64,000 nt of DNA from Aestuariivivens insulae (GCF_022662195.1 NZ_JAKMCS010000005.1:248001-312000); one strand, 5' to 3'. Numbered from the stretch's first letter, positions 32,986 through 42,024 are shown. Translations and numbers: made by a program. The notes: generated by a model from the letters alone, not told the origin.

Positions 32986-33469
32986 TTAAAAGTAAAAATA
33001 GTAAAACTTATTCTAGACTAAGCTTTACTTTTTTGGTTTTTAGATAATAACCGATAGTATGAAGTCGATTATTATTTCAGCAAGTGTTATCATAATGTTT
33101 GGATTTAAAGGTTAATAAAATATACTTTGTTTTACAATTGAGTTTTCAATATATATTTTAAGATGGCCTTAATCCAAAGGTTTTAAAGGAAATAGATGAA
33201 ATTGAATACGGATATGTAAGTGTAAAAATTATTTATATTTTAATTTGAAATTTATTATCTACAAATGAGTTTTAAATTGTAATATAAATGTTAGTGTGCT
33301 GTTATGAAGTGAAACAATTGTAGGCTATTTTTAAAGGTGTTTTATAAATCCTAGAGAGAGATTTCGTGTAAAAGGACAAAATTTATTGGTTTCATCTTTT
33401 TGTGAAAGGTTAAGGCATAAAAAAAGACACTCTTTTAGTAGTGCCTTAAAATCAATTTTTGTATTTGTA
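32986..33469. other. AT-rich gap with a possible gene remnant
   Basis: There are 484 bp without an intact gene. ATG at 33059 opens a 18-codon frame resembling a signal peptide (MKSIIISASVIIMFGFKG) that stops early. At 33162-33248 another open piece reads DGLNPKVLKEIDEIEYGYVS and then ends. Together they may be remains of a small secreted protein. A minus-strand terminator for the M56 gene lies at 33419-33445. Confidence 0.35.
33419..33445 (-). terminator. Terminator of the BlaI/M56 transcript
   Basis: On the minus strand GGCACT pairs with AGTGTC across an 8-nt loop and is followed by seven T. It lies 25 bp beyond the stop of the M56 gene. Confidence 0.7.
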
Positions 33470-35812
33470 TTAGTCTTTTTTGGTTGTAATTTCTACAACG
33501 CCTTTTTCCCCTTTTTTTCCGTATTTTTTTGTGTCATTTTTGTCTTTTAAAATAGTTACGGATTCTATGGTATTAACATCCAAATCTTCAACGGTTTTGT
33601 TTTTTTCTTCTTTGCCATCAATAATTAAAAGCGCTTTTTTAACTTCCTTTTTAGTGGGGTCGTTTTTTAGGGTAACATTTATGGTGTTTTCATCTTTAAC
33701 TGTAATTGATTTTGTAATACAACCTATATCTGAAAAGACAAGTATTTCGTCTGCACTGACTCTTATTGAATAATTACCTTTAAAATCTGAAGTAGCGCCA
33801 CTTGAAGTACCTTTAACCAAAATATTGGCGCCAGGTAGGCCTAAACCTTCTTCGTTGGTTACTTTTCCAGAAACAGAGAATCCTTCTTGATTATCCTTTG
33901 AATTAAAAGCTTTTCCAACAACAAACTTGGTTTCCCAATTTTTTTTGGTGCTAATTAAAATAGCGCCATCCTTTGCTTTCTTACCATAGAGAGCAGTTGC
34001 ATTATCGTCTCTTAAGACACTAATAGAATGTACTTTATATGGTGTCATACTTTCTATCTGCTTTTTAGAAACTTCTTTGCCATCTACAATGTATATAGGA
34101 TTGCTACCTCCAGGTGATAAGAAAAACACGCCATTGGAAGCTGTTGTTGCAATATTTTCTTTTGTGTTAAACTGTATAGGTTCGTTAAATGATATGTTGT
34201 GTTTGTTAAAATAAATAGTGTCTGCAGATATTGTTTTGTCTCCTTGATGAAACAATAATGTGTCAGCTTTGATGACGTAAGAATAGGAGTTTGTTTTATT
34301 ACTTGAATCTTCTGGTTTCCCAAAGCCAAAGTCCTTTTGATTCCTATAGCAGGTAAATGGTTTAATGGGACCATCGTTGTAAGTTAAAACTGTTTTGCTA
34401 TCGCCAACTTTTATTTCAGATGTGATATTAATGATTTCATCATTAGAATTTCGAATAACCTTACTAAATTTTAAGATTAAGCCATGTTTTTTCGCTTTTT
34501 TTATAACCTTTTCTAAATCATCATCTGCAAAGTCTTTCGTAATGGTCACGCTAAAAGGGGCAATGGGATTTTGGGAAACAATTTGTTTTGTATTATTTCT
34601 TGATTGGGTTTGGGTTTGCTTTTTAGGTGTTAAGATTTGTATGTTACTATTTTTTCGGTTCAACATGTTTTTATAGTTCTCTTCATCTTCTGCAATAAAA
34701 ATACCGCCACCTACCAATGTGCCAAAATATACTTCCTTAAAAGGGGCCTCACTGTTATAATTCCCAGTGCCGTGGTTTTTTATTTCAAATTCTAAATTTA
34801 CAATTTCATTATCACTATTTCTTTGGTGAACGTATGAAAAGGTACCGCCATTTTTTATGATTTCCGATGCAATAGATTTCAATTCAGCATCAGTAGTCTG
34901 TTTCGTTATAATATAAGTATCTGCTATTTTTTGATTGACTTCACTGTTCTCCGGAACTTTGGCTATATAAACTTCTTTAGTATTAAACCCCATTAAGAAC
35001 AGTGCCAAAAAGGGGAGGACTAGTGCATGCTTAAATAGGTTGCGCTTTTTTGATTTTGATTTGTGTAACATAACGATTCGTTTTTTGATTAATGATGAAT
35101 AAAAATTATTGGTCAGTGCCATTTTAAAATTGGGGACACTGGTTTTTAATAACAGTTCCTGGTAGCTTTTTTTGTTATTGGTATTGTTTTGAGCTTTGTT
35201 GTCGGCTATAAACTCTAAGTTTTGTTGTAGATCTTTTTTATAAAACCAAATCACAGGATTAAACCAAAAGGCAATGGCAGTGAGTTGTGAAATAATAATA
35301 TCTAAAGTATGGTATTGATTTACATGGACTTTTTCATGCGATATGATATGTTGAAGCTCTTCTTTATTAAACTTATTAGGGTTATAAACGACCCATCTAA
35401 AAAATGAAAATGGCAGGATGTTATTAGTGGCTTCAACAAAGGTGTAGCTTTGTTGTTTGTACTTTTTGCTTTTTACAATTAAACTAAGTAAGGATGTAAG
35501 TTGTATGCAAAATCTAAAAGTAAAAATGATTGCCCCAATTATATAAATACCTAAAATATAATGCCAGACCGTTATTGGGTTTTCTGGAGCTTCAACGGAG
35601 GTAATGGGACTATTATATATTAAGCTTTCAATTGGAGTCGGGGTGTATTCAACATAGATAGGTATAACTACAAAGGGCAGAACAGTAGCCGTTATTAAAC
35701 CAGTTAACAAAAACCATCGGTTGCTTTCAAAAAAGGTATCGCGCTGTAAAAATAGCTTGTAACAACTATAAAAAATAACAATAACCAAACTTGCTTTTAA
35801 TAGATATTCCAT
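33470..35812 (-). CDS. M56 (BlaR1/MecR1-type) membrane metallopeptidase with TonB-plug-like modules
   Basis: 780 residues. Four membrane helices surround a zinc-peptidase site (HEKVH, H159-E160...H163, third ligand in EFIAD near 203), as in BlaR1/MecR1 sensors. The large C-terminal part has a plug-like module with IYIVDGKEV...ALYGKKAKDG (about 573-630), a carboxypeptidase-regulatory-like beta domain with GKVTNEEGLGLPGANILVKG (about 650-720), and a second plug-like module ending YGKKGEKGVVEITTKKD. I chose ATG at 35812, which lies 6 bp after the BlaI stop. It should respond to an envelope signal and inactivate the BlaI repressor by proteolysis. The signal is unknown. Confidence 0.83.
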   Translation of the reverse strand: MEYLLKASLVIVIFYSCYKLFLQRDTFFESNRWFLLTGLITATVLPFVVIPIYVEYTPTPIESLIYNSPITSVEAPENPITVWHYILGIYIIGAIIFTFRFCIQLTSLLSLIVKSKKYKQQSYTFVEATNNILPFSFFRWVVYNPNKFNKEELQHIISHEKVHVNQYHTLDIIISQLTAIAFWFNPVIWFYKKDLQQNLEFIADNKAQNNTNNKKSYQELLLKTSVPNFKMALTNNFYSSLIKKRIVMLHKSKSKKRNLFKHALVLPFLALFLMGFNTKEVYIAKVPENSEVNQKIADTYIITKQTTDAELKSIASEIIKNGGTFSYVHQRNSDNEIVNLEFEIKNHGTGNYNSEAPFKEVYFGTLVGGGIFIAEDEENYKNMLNRKNSNIQILTPKKQTQTQSRNNTKQIVSQNPIAPFSVTITKDFADDDLEKVIKKAKKHGLILKFSKVIRNSNDEIINITSEIKVGDSKTVLTYNDGPIKPFTCYRNQKDFGFGKPEDSSNKTNSYSYVIKADTLLFHQGDKTISADTIYFNKHNISFNEPIQFNTKENIATTASNGVFFLSPGGSNPIYIVDGKEVSKKQIESMTPYKVHSISVLRDDNATALYGKKAKDGAILISTKKNWETKFVVGKAFNSKDNQEGFSVSGKVTNEEGLGLPGANILVKGTSSGATSDFKGNYSIRVSADEILVFSDIGCITKSITVKDENTINVTLKNDPTKKEVKKALLIIDGKEEKNKTVEDLDVNTIESVTILKDKNDTKKYGKKGEKGVVEITTKKD

Positions 35813-35818
35813 AACCAA

Positions 35819-36178
35819 CTACTCTTTGTTTTCAATAAGGTTTATGATTTCCTTTAGTTCCTCTACGCTTATTTTTTCCTCTTTGGCAAAAAATGACACC
35901 ACATTTTTATAGGAGTTGTTAAAGTAATGTTCAATAGCCGTATTCATAAATTTTTTGCGATAAGCCTCTTTACTAACAATAGGATAGTACTGATGGGTTT
36001 TACCATAGGCATTATAGCTAACATAGCCTTTATCCTCTAAATGGCGAATTATGGTTGATAAAGTATTGTAATGTGGTTTATCTTCTTTTATTTCGGCGAG
36101 AACATCTTTTACAAAAGCTTTTTCAAGCTTCCACAAAATGTGCATCACCTCTTCTTCTTTATTTGTTAGTTTTTGCAT
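35819..36178 (-). CDS. BlaI/MecI/CopY-family repressor
   Basis: 119 residues. A winged-helix domain includes LTNKEEEVMHILWKLEKAFVKDVLAEI (about 4-30) and YNTLSTIIRHLEDKGYVSY (about 37-56), typical of BlaI/MecI. The C-terminus serves dimerisation. I chose ATG at 36178 because the frame upstream runs through its own promoter. A 9-bp dyad exactly between the -33 and -7 elements (36202-36223) is a likely self-operator. The M56 peptidase gene follows 6 bp downstream, the usual sensor-repressor pair. Confidence 0.88.
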   Translation of the reverse strand: MQKLTNKEEEVMHILWKLEKAFVKDVLAEIKEDKPHYNTLSTIIRHLEDKGYVSYNAYGKTHQYYPIVSKEAYRKKFMNTAIEHYFNNSYKNVVSFFAKEEKISVEELKEIINLIENKE

Positions 36179-36195
36179 GTTTATATTGTTTGAAA

Positions 36196-36226
36196 CAAAC
36201 TTATAACTATTTTTATAGTTATACAA
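36196..36226 (-). promoter_or_regulatory. blaI promoter with embedded operator dyad
   Basis: On the minus strand, TTG (36226-36224) and TAAGTTTG (36203-36196) are spaced by 20 bp. The spacer contains a perfect inverted repeat, TATAACTAT/ATAGTTATA (36202-36210 and 36215-36223). A bound repressor would cover the promoter, so autoregulation by BlaI is likely. Confidence 0.65.
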
Positions 36227-36268
36227 CTAAAAAATAAGTTTTATAACGAAAGATTTAGTTTATATATT

Positions 36269-36290
36269 AAAAAAGAGGCTATAAAGCCCC
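36269..36290 (-). terminator. Terminator between the secreted protein gene and blaI
   Basis: On the minus strand GGGGCT pairs with AGCCTC (one G-U) across a 4-nt loop, followed by a run of T. It separates the transcript of the 36322-37107 gene from the blaI promoter. Confidence 0.65.
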
Positions 36291-36321
36291 TTATATTTAA
36301 AGGTATGAAATGGTTTTAATA

Positions 36322-37107
36322 TTATTTCTTTGTTACAGCTACAATAGCGCCATCCTTGGCTTTGTCACCATAAATACTAACAGCTATTTTTGAGTTTAGA
36401 ACTTCTACATCGGCGAGCTTGTCGGCTTTTGCCAAACGGTTTAGTGTTTCAAAATCATTTTCTTCACCATCAATTATAATAAGCTTATCCAAATTAGGGT
36501 TGTCTAAAAATTGATATTTGCCTTGTTGGTTAGAATTGTTGTCCTGGAGCCCTTGTCGCATTCGTTCCATCAATTTTTGAATATCGGCCTGTTCTTTTAA
36601 AAACAGGCTATCATTACTGTTTCCAAAGAAATCCTGAAAGTTGAATCCCTTAAAATTTTGTCCAAAAAGAGAATCGGCAGGGAATCCTAAGGTTATATTA
36701 GGGAAGTTAAAAGCAGACATCATATCGTTTGGTTTGTCCCCTTGATTAATAAACAGGGAACCATCTTTTAGGCCAAAGGTTAATTTAGAAATGGGCTGAC
36801 TACTGGAAAATTCACTAATGGTCTGCGAACCGGTACCATCTTCTAAAGCAATGCGAATGCTTGTTAGTTCCCCACTTTCGTTTCTTCTAATTTTTGAAAA
36901 AGTAGCTGTTATACCATGTTCCTCCAGCATGGCTTTAATCTCCTTTAAATTGGTATCGGTGGTTTTGTTATCGATTGTAATGATAACGTCGTCCAATTGG
37001 GGGCTGATAACATCAGTTGTATTAGCAAAGTTGTTCTGGGGGATAAGGATTATTACCAAAAGAAGTAATAGGCTAAATCCAACTTTTATAGCAGGTATTG
37101 TTTTCAT
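36322..37107 (-). CDS. Secreted protein related to the M56 C-terminal modules
   Basis: 261 residues. A signal peptide runs to about residue 29 (MKTIPAIKVGF...NNFANT). The segment ITIDNKTTDTNLKEIKAMLEEHGITATFSKI (about 43-73) resembles a part of the M56 protein (DLEKVIKKAKKHGLILKFSKV). The end, LIIIDGEEN...SIYGDKAKDGAIVAVTKK, repeats the plug-like module found twice in the M56 protein. I do not know its function. It may be a partner, decoy or substrate of the M56 system in the periplasm. ATG at 37107 (second codon of the frame) gives the better signal peptide. Confidence 0.65.
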   Translation of the reverse strand: MKTIPAIKVGFSLLLLLVIILIPQNNFANTTDVISPQLDDVIITIDNKTTDTNLKEIKAMLEEHGITATFSKIRRNESGELTSIRIALEDGTGSQTISEFSSSQPISKLTFGLKDGSLFINQGDKPNDMMSAFNFPNITLGFPADSLFGQNFKGFNFQDFFGNSNDSLFLKEQADIQKLMERMRQGLQDNNSNQQGKYQFLDNPNLDKLIIIDGEENDFETLNRLAKADKLADVEVLNSKIAVSIYGDKAKDGAIVAVTKK

Positions 37108-37299
37108 CATGCTTAATAATTTGATTTGCTATTATCAAAATTAAAATGTAATTGATTAGCATGGAAAACTTTAACCAAACTTTATAATGGAATGTTAACA
37201 AGTGTAAAATTTATATGGGTTATTTTGAAAAGGGAAATATGAGCTGTAACTAAATTGTGGTTTAAGAACTAACATAAAGTAGAATTTAGTGCGAACAAA

Positions 37300-37334
37300 A
37301 ACTGTTAACTTATAACTCTTAACTTTTAACTTTC
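37300..37334 (+). repeat. Heptanucleotide array AACTNNN before the antiporter gene
   Basis: Five 7-bp units: AACTGTT, AACTTAT, AACTCTT, AACTTTT and AACTTTC. The array ends 25 bp before the start codon at 37360. Confidence 0.65.
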
Positions 37335-37359
37335 AGTTATATTCGCAAAAAATATATGT

Positions 37360-38304
37360 ATGAGTTTACTTTGGGTTATTCTTGGTTTTGCACTATTGGT
37401 AATAGGAGGTGAGTATCTGGTACGTTCTTCTGTGGCACTGTCGTTTAAATTCAATATTTCTAAAATGGTTATAGGGATGACGGTGGTGTCCTTTGCGACT
37501 TCGGCTCCAGAGCTGTTGGTGAGCTTGCAAGCTGCATTAAAAGGCTCTCCAGCTATAGCCATTAATAATGTTGTGGGTTCTAACATCGCTAATATAGGTT
37601 TGGTGTTGGGGATTACGGCTTTGGTAGGTTCTATAGTTGTTGATAAATCTTTTTACAAAGTCAATTGGCCAGCAATGATGGTATTTTCGATAGGCGTGTA
37701 TTACTTTTTAAGTAATGATAGCGTTCTAACGGCTTTGGAAGGCGCTGTATTATTCATCGCACTTGTGTTGTTTTTACTGTATCTTATTAAAGGCGTAAAA
37801 TCAAGTAAGGCCGTAGAAGATGTTGATACGACCTTAGCAACAGTTTCCAATTTTAAAATCTTTATTTGGTTGGTAATTGGAGGAGTGGCCTTGTATTTTG
37901 GTAGTGAGTGGTTGGTAAATGGAGCCAAGGAAATAGCTTTATCCATTGGTGTTAGTGAAGCGGTAATAGGAGTGTCTTTAATAGCCATTGGAACGAGTGT
38001 ACCAGAACTGGCTGCGTCGGTCATTGCAGCTGCCAAAAAGGAGAAGGCTATTTCTTTGGGGAATTTAATAGGGTCGAATATTTTTAATATTGGTTCTGTT
38101 TTGGGGCTAACAGCCATGGTAAAACCTATTCCTGTTACCGAACCGAAAATCCTAACCAATGATATCATTTGGATGCTTGGGTTTGCTGCGATATTATTAC
38201 CGATGGTGTTTGTTAAGCAGAAGTTCCAGATAAGCAGGGCTAAAGGGTTTTTATTAGTATTTGCTTATGGCCTGTTTATATTCTTGGTGTTTACAGCAAA
38301 GTAG
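37360..38304 (+). CDS. Calcium/sodium antiporter (CaxA/YrbG family)
   Basis: 314 residues with ten membrane helices in two homologous halves. The ion-binding motifs are TVVSFATSAPELLVSLQA (about 42-59) and LIAIGTSVPELAASVIAA (about 206-223), each with the conserved glutamate, followed by GSNIANIG and GSNIFNIG. It exchanges Ca2+ for Na+ (or K+) across the inner membrane. It ends at a bidirectional terminator shared with the glutamine synthetase gene. Confidence 0.9.
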   Translation: MSLLWVILGFALLVIGGEYLVRSSVALSFKFNISKMVIGMTVVSFATSAPELLVSLQAALKGSPAIAINNVVGSNIANIGLVLGITALVGSIVVDKSFYKVNWPAMMVFSIGVYYFLSNDSVLTALEGAVLFIALVLFLLYLIKGVKSSKAVEDVDTTLATVSNFKIFIWLVIGGVALYFGSEWLVNGAKEIALSIGVSEAVIGVSLIAIGTSVPELAASVIAAAKKEKAISLGNLIGSNIFNIGSVLGLTAMVKPIPVTEPKILTNDIIWMLGFAAILLPMVFVKQKFQISRAKGFLLVFAYGLFIFLVFTAK

Positions 38305-38348
38305 TTTAAAGGTTAGTTTTACTAGCATTTTATAGTCCAGAAAAAGAC

Positions 38349-38388
38349 ATAATAAAGAAGGCTGCCATTTGGCAGCCTTCTTTATTAT
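38349..38388. terminator. Bidirectional terminator between the antiporter and GSII genes
   Basis: An 18-bp perfect stem (38349-38366 with 38371-38388, core GAAGGCTGCC/GGCAGCCTTC) with a 4-nt loop is flanked by A and T runs. Confidence 0.9.
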
Positions 38389-38411
38389 AAACAAAATATA
38401 TATTGTTAATC

Positions 38412-39455
38412 TTATACTTCAGCAGAATTTATTGTAGCTTTTACTTCAGCAGTTTTAACAGTTTTTACAATTCTACCGGCAATTTTGTATGGGTCACCAT
38501 TAGAAGCAGGACGTCTGTCTTCTAACCAACCTTTCCAGCCTTTTTCAACAGTAATAATTGGAATTCTTATAGATGCCCCTCTATCTGAAACACCATAAGA
38601 GAAGTCTGTGATAGCGGCAGTTTCGTGTAAACCAGTTAAACGTTGGTCGTTAAATTCTCCGTATACTTCAATGTGCTCTTTGGTAACAGGTCTAAAAGCT
38701 TCACAAATTTGCTCGTAAACTTCTTTAGATCCACATGTTCTTAATGTCGTGTTAGAGAAGTTGGCGTGCATACCAGAACCATTCCAATCTCCTTTTACAG
38801 GTTTTGGGTGGTATTCAATATAGTAACCATACTTTTCAGTTAATCTGTCCAATAAATATCTGGCAACCCAAATTTCATCACCTGCTTTTTTAGCTCCTTT
38901 AGCAAATAATTGGAATTCCCATTGTCCACTGGCAACTTCTTGGTTAATACCTTCAAAGTTAAGACCGGCTTCAATACATAAATTTGCATGTTCTTCAACA
39001 AAATCTCTTCCATGGGTGTTTTTTCCGCCAACTGAACAGTAGTACATACCTTGTGGTCCAGGATATCCGCCAATAGGGAAACCTAATGGTAACTGTGTAT
39101 GGGTATCCATGATAAAATATTCTTGTTCAAAACCAAACCAGAAATCATTATCGTCATCATCAATAGTAGCTCTTGCATTAGACTCATGTGGTGTTCCGTC
39201 TGCATTTAAAACTTCAGTCATAACCAACCACCCATTAATACGAGCTGGGTCAGGATATATTGCTACGGGTTTTAAAATACAATCTGAAGAACCTCCTTCT
39301 GCTTGTTTCGTTGAAGAACCGTCGAAAGACCAATTTCCAATTTCTTCTAACGTTCCTTTAAAATTTTCATGTTCCTCTACCTTGGTTTTACTTCTTAAGT
39401 TTTGAGTTGGTTTGTAACCATCCAACCAAAGGTATTCTAATTTGATTTTTGCCAT
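38412..39455 (-). CDS. Glutamine synthetase, type II-like (beta-grasp domain)
   Basis: 347 residues, forming glutamine from glutamate, ammonia and ATP. The N-terminal beta-grasp contains NWSFDGSSTKQAEGGSSD (about 41-58). The catalytic domain has FGFEQEYFI (about 107), GDWNGSGMHANFS (about 226), GLHETAAITDFSYGVSDRGASIRIP and GWLEDRRPASNGDPY near the end. The short length and the GSM/GSGMH pattern match the eukaryote-like GSII class, not GSI (about 470 residues). A -7 element, TATATTTG, lies at 39499-39492 on its strand. It is divergent from GSIII. Confidence 0.9.
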   Translation of the reverse strand: MAKIKLEYLWLDGYKPTQNLRSKTKVEEHENFKGTLEEIGNWSFDGSSTKQAEGGSSDCILKPVAIYPDPARINGWLVMTEVLNADGTPHESNARATIDDDDNDFWFGFEQEYFIMDTHTQLPLGFPIGGYPGPQGMYYCSVGGKNTHGRDFVEEHANLCIEAGLNFEGINQEVASGQWEFQLFAKGAKKAGDEIWVARYLLDRLTEKYGYYIEYHPKPVKGDWNGSGMHANFSNTTLRTCGSKEVYEQICEAFRPVTKEHIEVYGEFNDQRLTGLHETAAITDFSYGVSDRGASIRIPIITVEKGWKGWLEDRRPASNGDPYKIAGRIVKTVKTAEVKATINSAEV

Positions 39456-39726
39456 AATGAATATATTATATAGATAATAATTTTAATTACACAAATATAG
39501 AATTTTATATAAATACTTTATATTTTATGGGGGTATTTTAATAAATGACAAGGTTATTTTTATTTAACCCCTATTTTTTTAAGGTATAATTTAAAAAAAG
39601 TATATTTTTAGATGTAAATATTGAAAGATTGTTAACAACAAATTTTCAGGATTAAGAAGGATTATTGTCTTTTGAACCTTATTTTTGTTAAAATTTTATT
39701 GCTCAACTTATTAAAATTGTTTTAGA
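39456..39726. promoter_or_regulatory. Divergent control region of the two glutamine synthetase genes
   Basis: There are 271 AT-rich bp. TATATTTG on the minus strand (39499-39492) fits the -7 element for the GSII gene, and TATTTTTG (39680-39687) fits that for the GSIII gene. No convincing -33 elements are spaced correctly, so activators may be needed. The G/C blocks GGGGGTATTTT (39530) and AACCCCTATTTT (39567) stand out and may be nitrogen-regulator sites. That is inference. Confidence 0.4.
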
Positions 39727-41913
39727 ATGTCAACACTAAGATTTCATGCAATTAAAGAATCTTTAACGCATAGCCCTAAGGAAGTGCAAGAAAAAGATAG
39801 ACGCTCCAGCTTGTTTGGTAGAAATGTTTTTAATGAACAAGCCATGCAACAATATCTTACTAAAGATGCCTTTGAAGGGGTTATGAACGCGATATGGCAC
39901 GGAAAAAAAATAGAAAGGACCATAGCCGATCAGGTAGCTTCATCTATGAAAGATTGGGCACTATCTAAGGGGGTAACACATTATACGCATTGGTTTCAGC
40001 CATTAACAGGAGTTACTGCAGAAAAGCATGATGCTTTTTTTGAGACAACGGGCTCAGGAACCGCTATAGAAAAGTTTGGGGGGTCTCAATTGGTACAGCA
40101 AGAACCGGATGCTTCAAGTTTTCCGAGTGGTGGCATACGTAATACATTTGAAGCCCGGGGTTATACGGCATGGGATCCTACATCGCCTGCATTTATATAT
40201 GGTACCACACTTTGTATTCCTACCATATTTGTAGCGTATACAGGGGAAGCACTGGATTATAAAACGCCTTTGTTAAGGGCCTTACAGGCCGTAGATGCAG
40301 CTGCCACAGATGTTTGTAAATATTTTGATAAAAACGTTAAAAAGGTATCGTCTTCTTTAGGTTGGGAGCAGGAGTACTTTTTAGTAGACAAGGCATTGGC
40401 GGCCAGTAGACCAGATATTATTTTAACGGGAAGAACCCTTTTGGGCCACTCATCGGCGAAAGGACAACAATTGGACGACCATTATTTTGGAGCTATTCCA
40501 ACGCGCGCTTTAAATTTTATGCGGGAATTAGAGAATGAGTGTATGCTTTTAGGCATCCCCGTAAAAACTAGGCATAATGAGGTTGCGCCCAATCAGTTTG
40601 AAGTAGCGCCTATTTTTGAGGAAGCTAATTTAGCGGTAGACCATAATTCGTTGTTAATGGATATTATGGGTAGGGTAGCCTCTAAGCATAATTTTAAGGT
40701 GCTTATGCACGAAAAGCCCTTTGCAGGTATTAACGGTTCTGGTAAGCATAACAATTGGTCATTATCTACCGATACAGGGATTAATTTATTGGCGCCTGGA
40801 AAAACACCAATGAGTAACTTACAGTTTTTAACCTTTTTTATCAATACCATAAAAGCCGTTAACGAAAACGAAGCTTTGCTAAGGGCGGCTATAGCATCGG
40901 CTAGTAACGACCATAGATTAGGAGCTAATGAAGCACCTCCAGCAATCATATCGGTTTTTATTGGAGAACAATTAACTAAGGTTTTAGAAGAATTGGAAGG
41001 GGTGACCCAAGGAAAGCTATCACCAGAAGAAAAAACAGAACTAAAGCTTAATGTGGTAGGTAAGATCCCTGATGTGTTATTGGACAACACAGATAGGAAC
41101 AGAACCTCGCCTTTTGCGTTTACAGGTAATAAATTTGAATTTAGGGCTGTGGGGTCTACCGCAAACTGTGGCAACCCGATGACGGTTTTAAATACCATAG
41201 TAGCAAAGCAGTTAAAAGAGTTTAAGGTTGAAGTAGACAAGCTTATTGATAAGAAAGGCTTAAAAAAGGATGAAGCTGTTTTTAATGTGTTGAGAGAATA
41301 TATTAAATCCTTTAAGCGTATACTGTTTGAAGGGAATGGTTATGACCAAGCTTGGGAGAAAGAAGCTAAAAAGAGAGGCTTGAGCAATAATAAGACGACC
41401 CCCGAAGCCTTAAAGGTTAAAATAGCCAAAGAAACTATTGCATTGTTTGAGGAAATGAATGTTATGAGTGCCATAGAAACCAAGGCAAGGTATGAAATTG
41501 AGGTGGAAGCCTATATTATGCATATTCAAATTGAGAGCAGGGTGCTGGGCGATATAGCTAGAAACCATGTGGTGCCTACTGCTGTTAAATATCAAAATGT
41601 ATTAATTGAAAATGTTAAGGGCTTAAAAGAGATTTTTGACAAGAAGTTTGTTGAAGTATCAAAAGAGCAGTTAAACCTAATTGAAGAGATTTCTGCACAT
41701 ATAGAGGGGATCAATGCTAACGTTACCCAAATGATCGAGGAGCGTAAAAAGGCAAACGCTATGGCGGATATAGAAAAGAAAGCACATAGTTACTGTTTTA
41801 ATGTTAAGCCATTGTTTGATGAGATACGTTACCATTGTGATAAATTGGAACTTTTGGTAGATGACGAACTTTGGCCGCTGACCAAATACAGGGAATTGTT
41901 ATTTACTCGATAA
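39727..41913 (+). CDS. glnN: Glutamine synthetase type III
   Basis: 728 residues, the length of the GSIII (GlnN) class. The N-terminus has RSSLFGRNVFNEQAM, and the catalytic regions include SSLGWEQEYFLVDK (about 205), NQFEVAPIFEEAN (about 289), INGSGKHNNWSLST (about 337) and FEFRAVGSTANCGNP (about 475). It assimilates ammonia as a dodecamer. Having both GSII and GSIII suggests differential use under nitrogen supply. A hairpin with a T-run (41929-41953) ends the transcript. Confidence 0.93.
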   Translation: MSTLRFHAIKESLTHSPKEVQEKDRRSSLFGRNVFNEQAMQQYLTKDAFEGVMNAIWHGKKIERTIADQVASSMKDWALSKGVTHYTHWFQPLTGVTAEKHDAFFETTGSGTAIEKFGGSQLVQQEPDASSFPSGGIRNTFEARGYTAWDPTSPAFIYGTTLCIPTIFVAYTGEALDYKTPLLRALQAVDAAATDVCKYFDKNVKKVSSSLGWEQEYFLVDKALAASRPDIILTGRTLLGHSSAKGQQLDDHYFGAIPTRALNFMRELENECMLLGIPVKTRHNEVAPNQFEVAPIFEEANLAVDHNSLLMDIMGRVASKHNFKVLMHEKPFAGINGSGKHNNWSLSTDTGINLLAPGKTPMSNLQFLTFFINTIKAVNENEALLRAAIASASNDHRLGANEAPPAIISVFIGEQLTKVLEELEGVTQGKLSPEEKTELKLNVVGKIPDVLLDNTDRNRTSPFAFTGNKFEFRAVGSTANCGNPMTVLNTIVAKQLKEFKVEVDKLIDKKGLKKDEAVFNVLREYIKSFKRILFEGNGYDQAWEKEAKKRGLSNNKTTPEALKVKIAKETIALFEEMNVMSAIETKARYEIEVEAYIMHIQIESRVLGDIARNHVVPTAVKYQNVLIENVKGLKEIFDKKFVEVSKEQLNLIEEISAHIEGINANVTQMIEERKKANAMADIEKKAHSYCFNVKPLFDEIRYHCDKLELLVDDELWPLTKYRELLFTR

Positions 41914-41928
41914 ATATATATTAAGTTT

Positions 41929-41953
41929 AAATCCCGTCTTAAAGATGGGATTT
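41929..41953 (+). terminator. Terminator after glnN
   Basis: AAATCCCGTCT pairs with AGATGGGATTT (one G-T wobble) across a 3-nt loop and continues into T residues. Confidence 0.8.
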
Positions 41954-42024
41954 TTTATGTGTTTAAATTTTTTATAATGGTTGTTTCATTTGGTTTTTTG
42001 AAATTCCAAATAAAAAAAATCATG

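Noticed and set aside
40593-41240. Long open frame antisense to glnN (215 codons)
   Set aside because: It lies fully within a well-supported GSIII gene on the other strand and its product has no recognisable motif. It is a codon-bias shadow.
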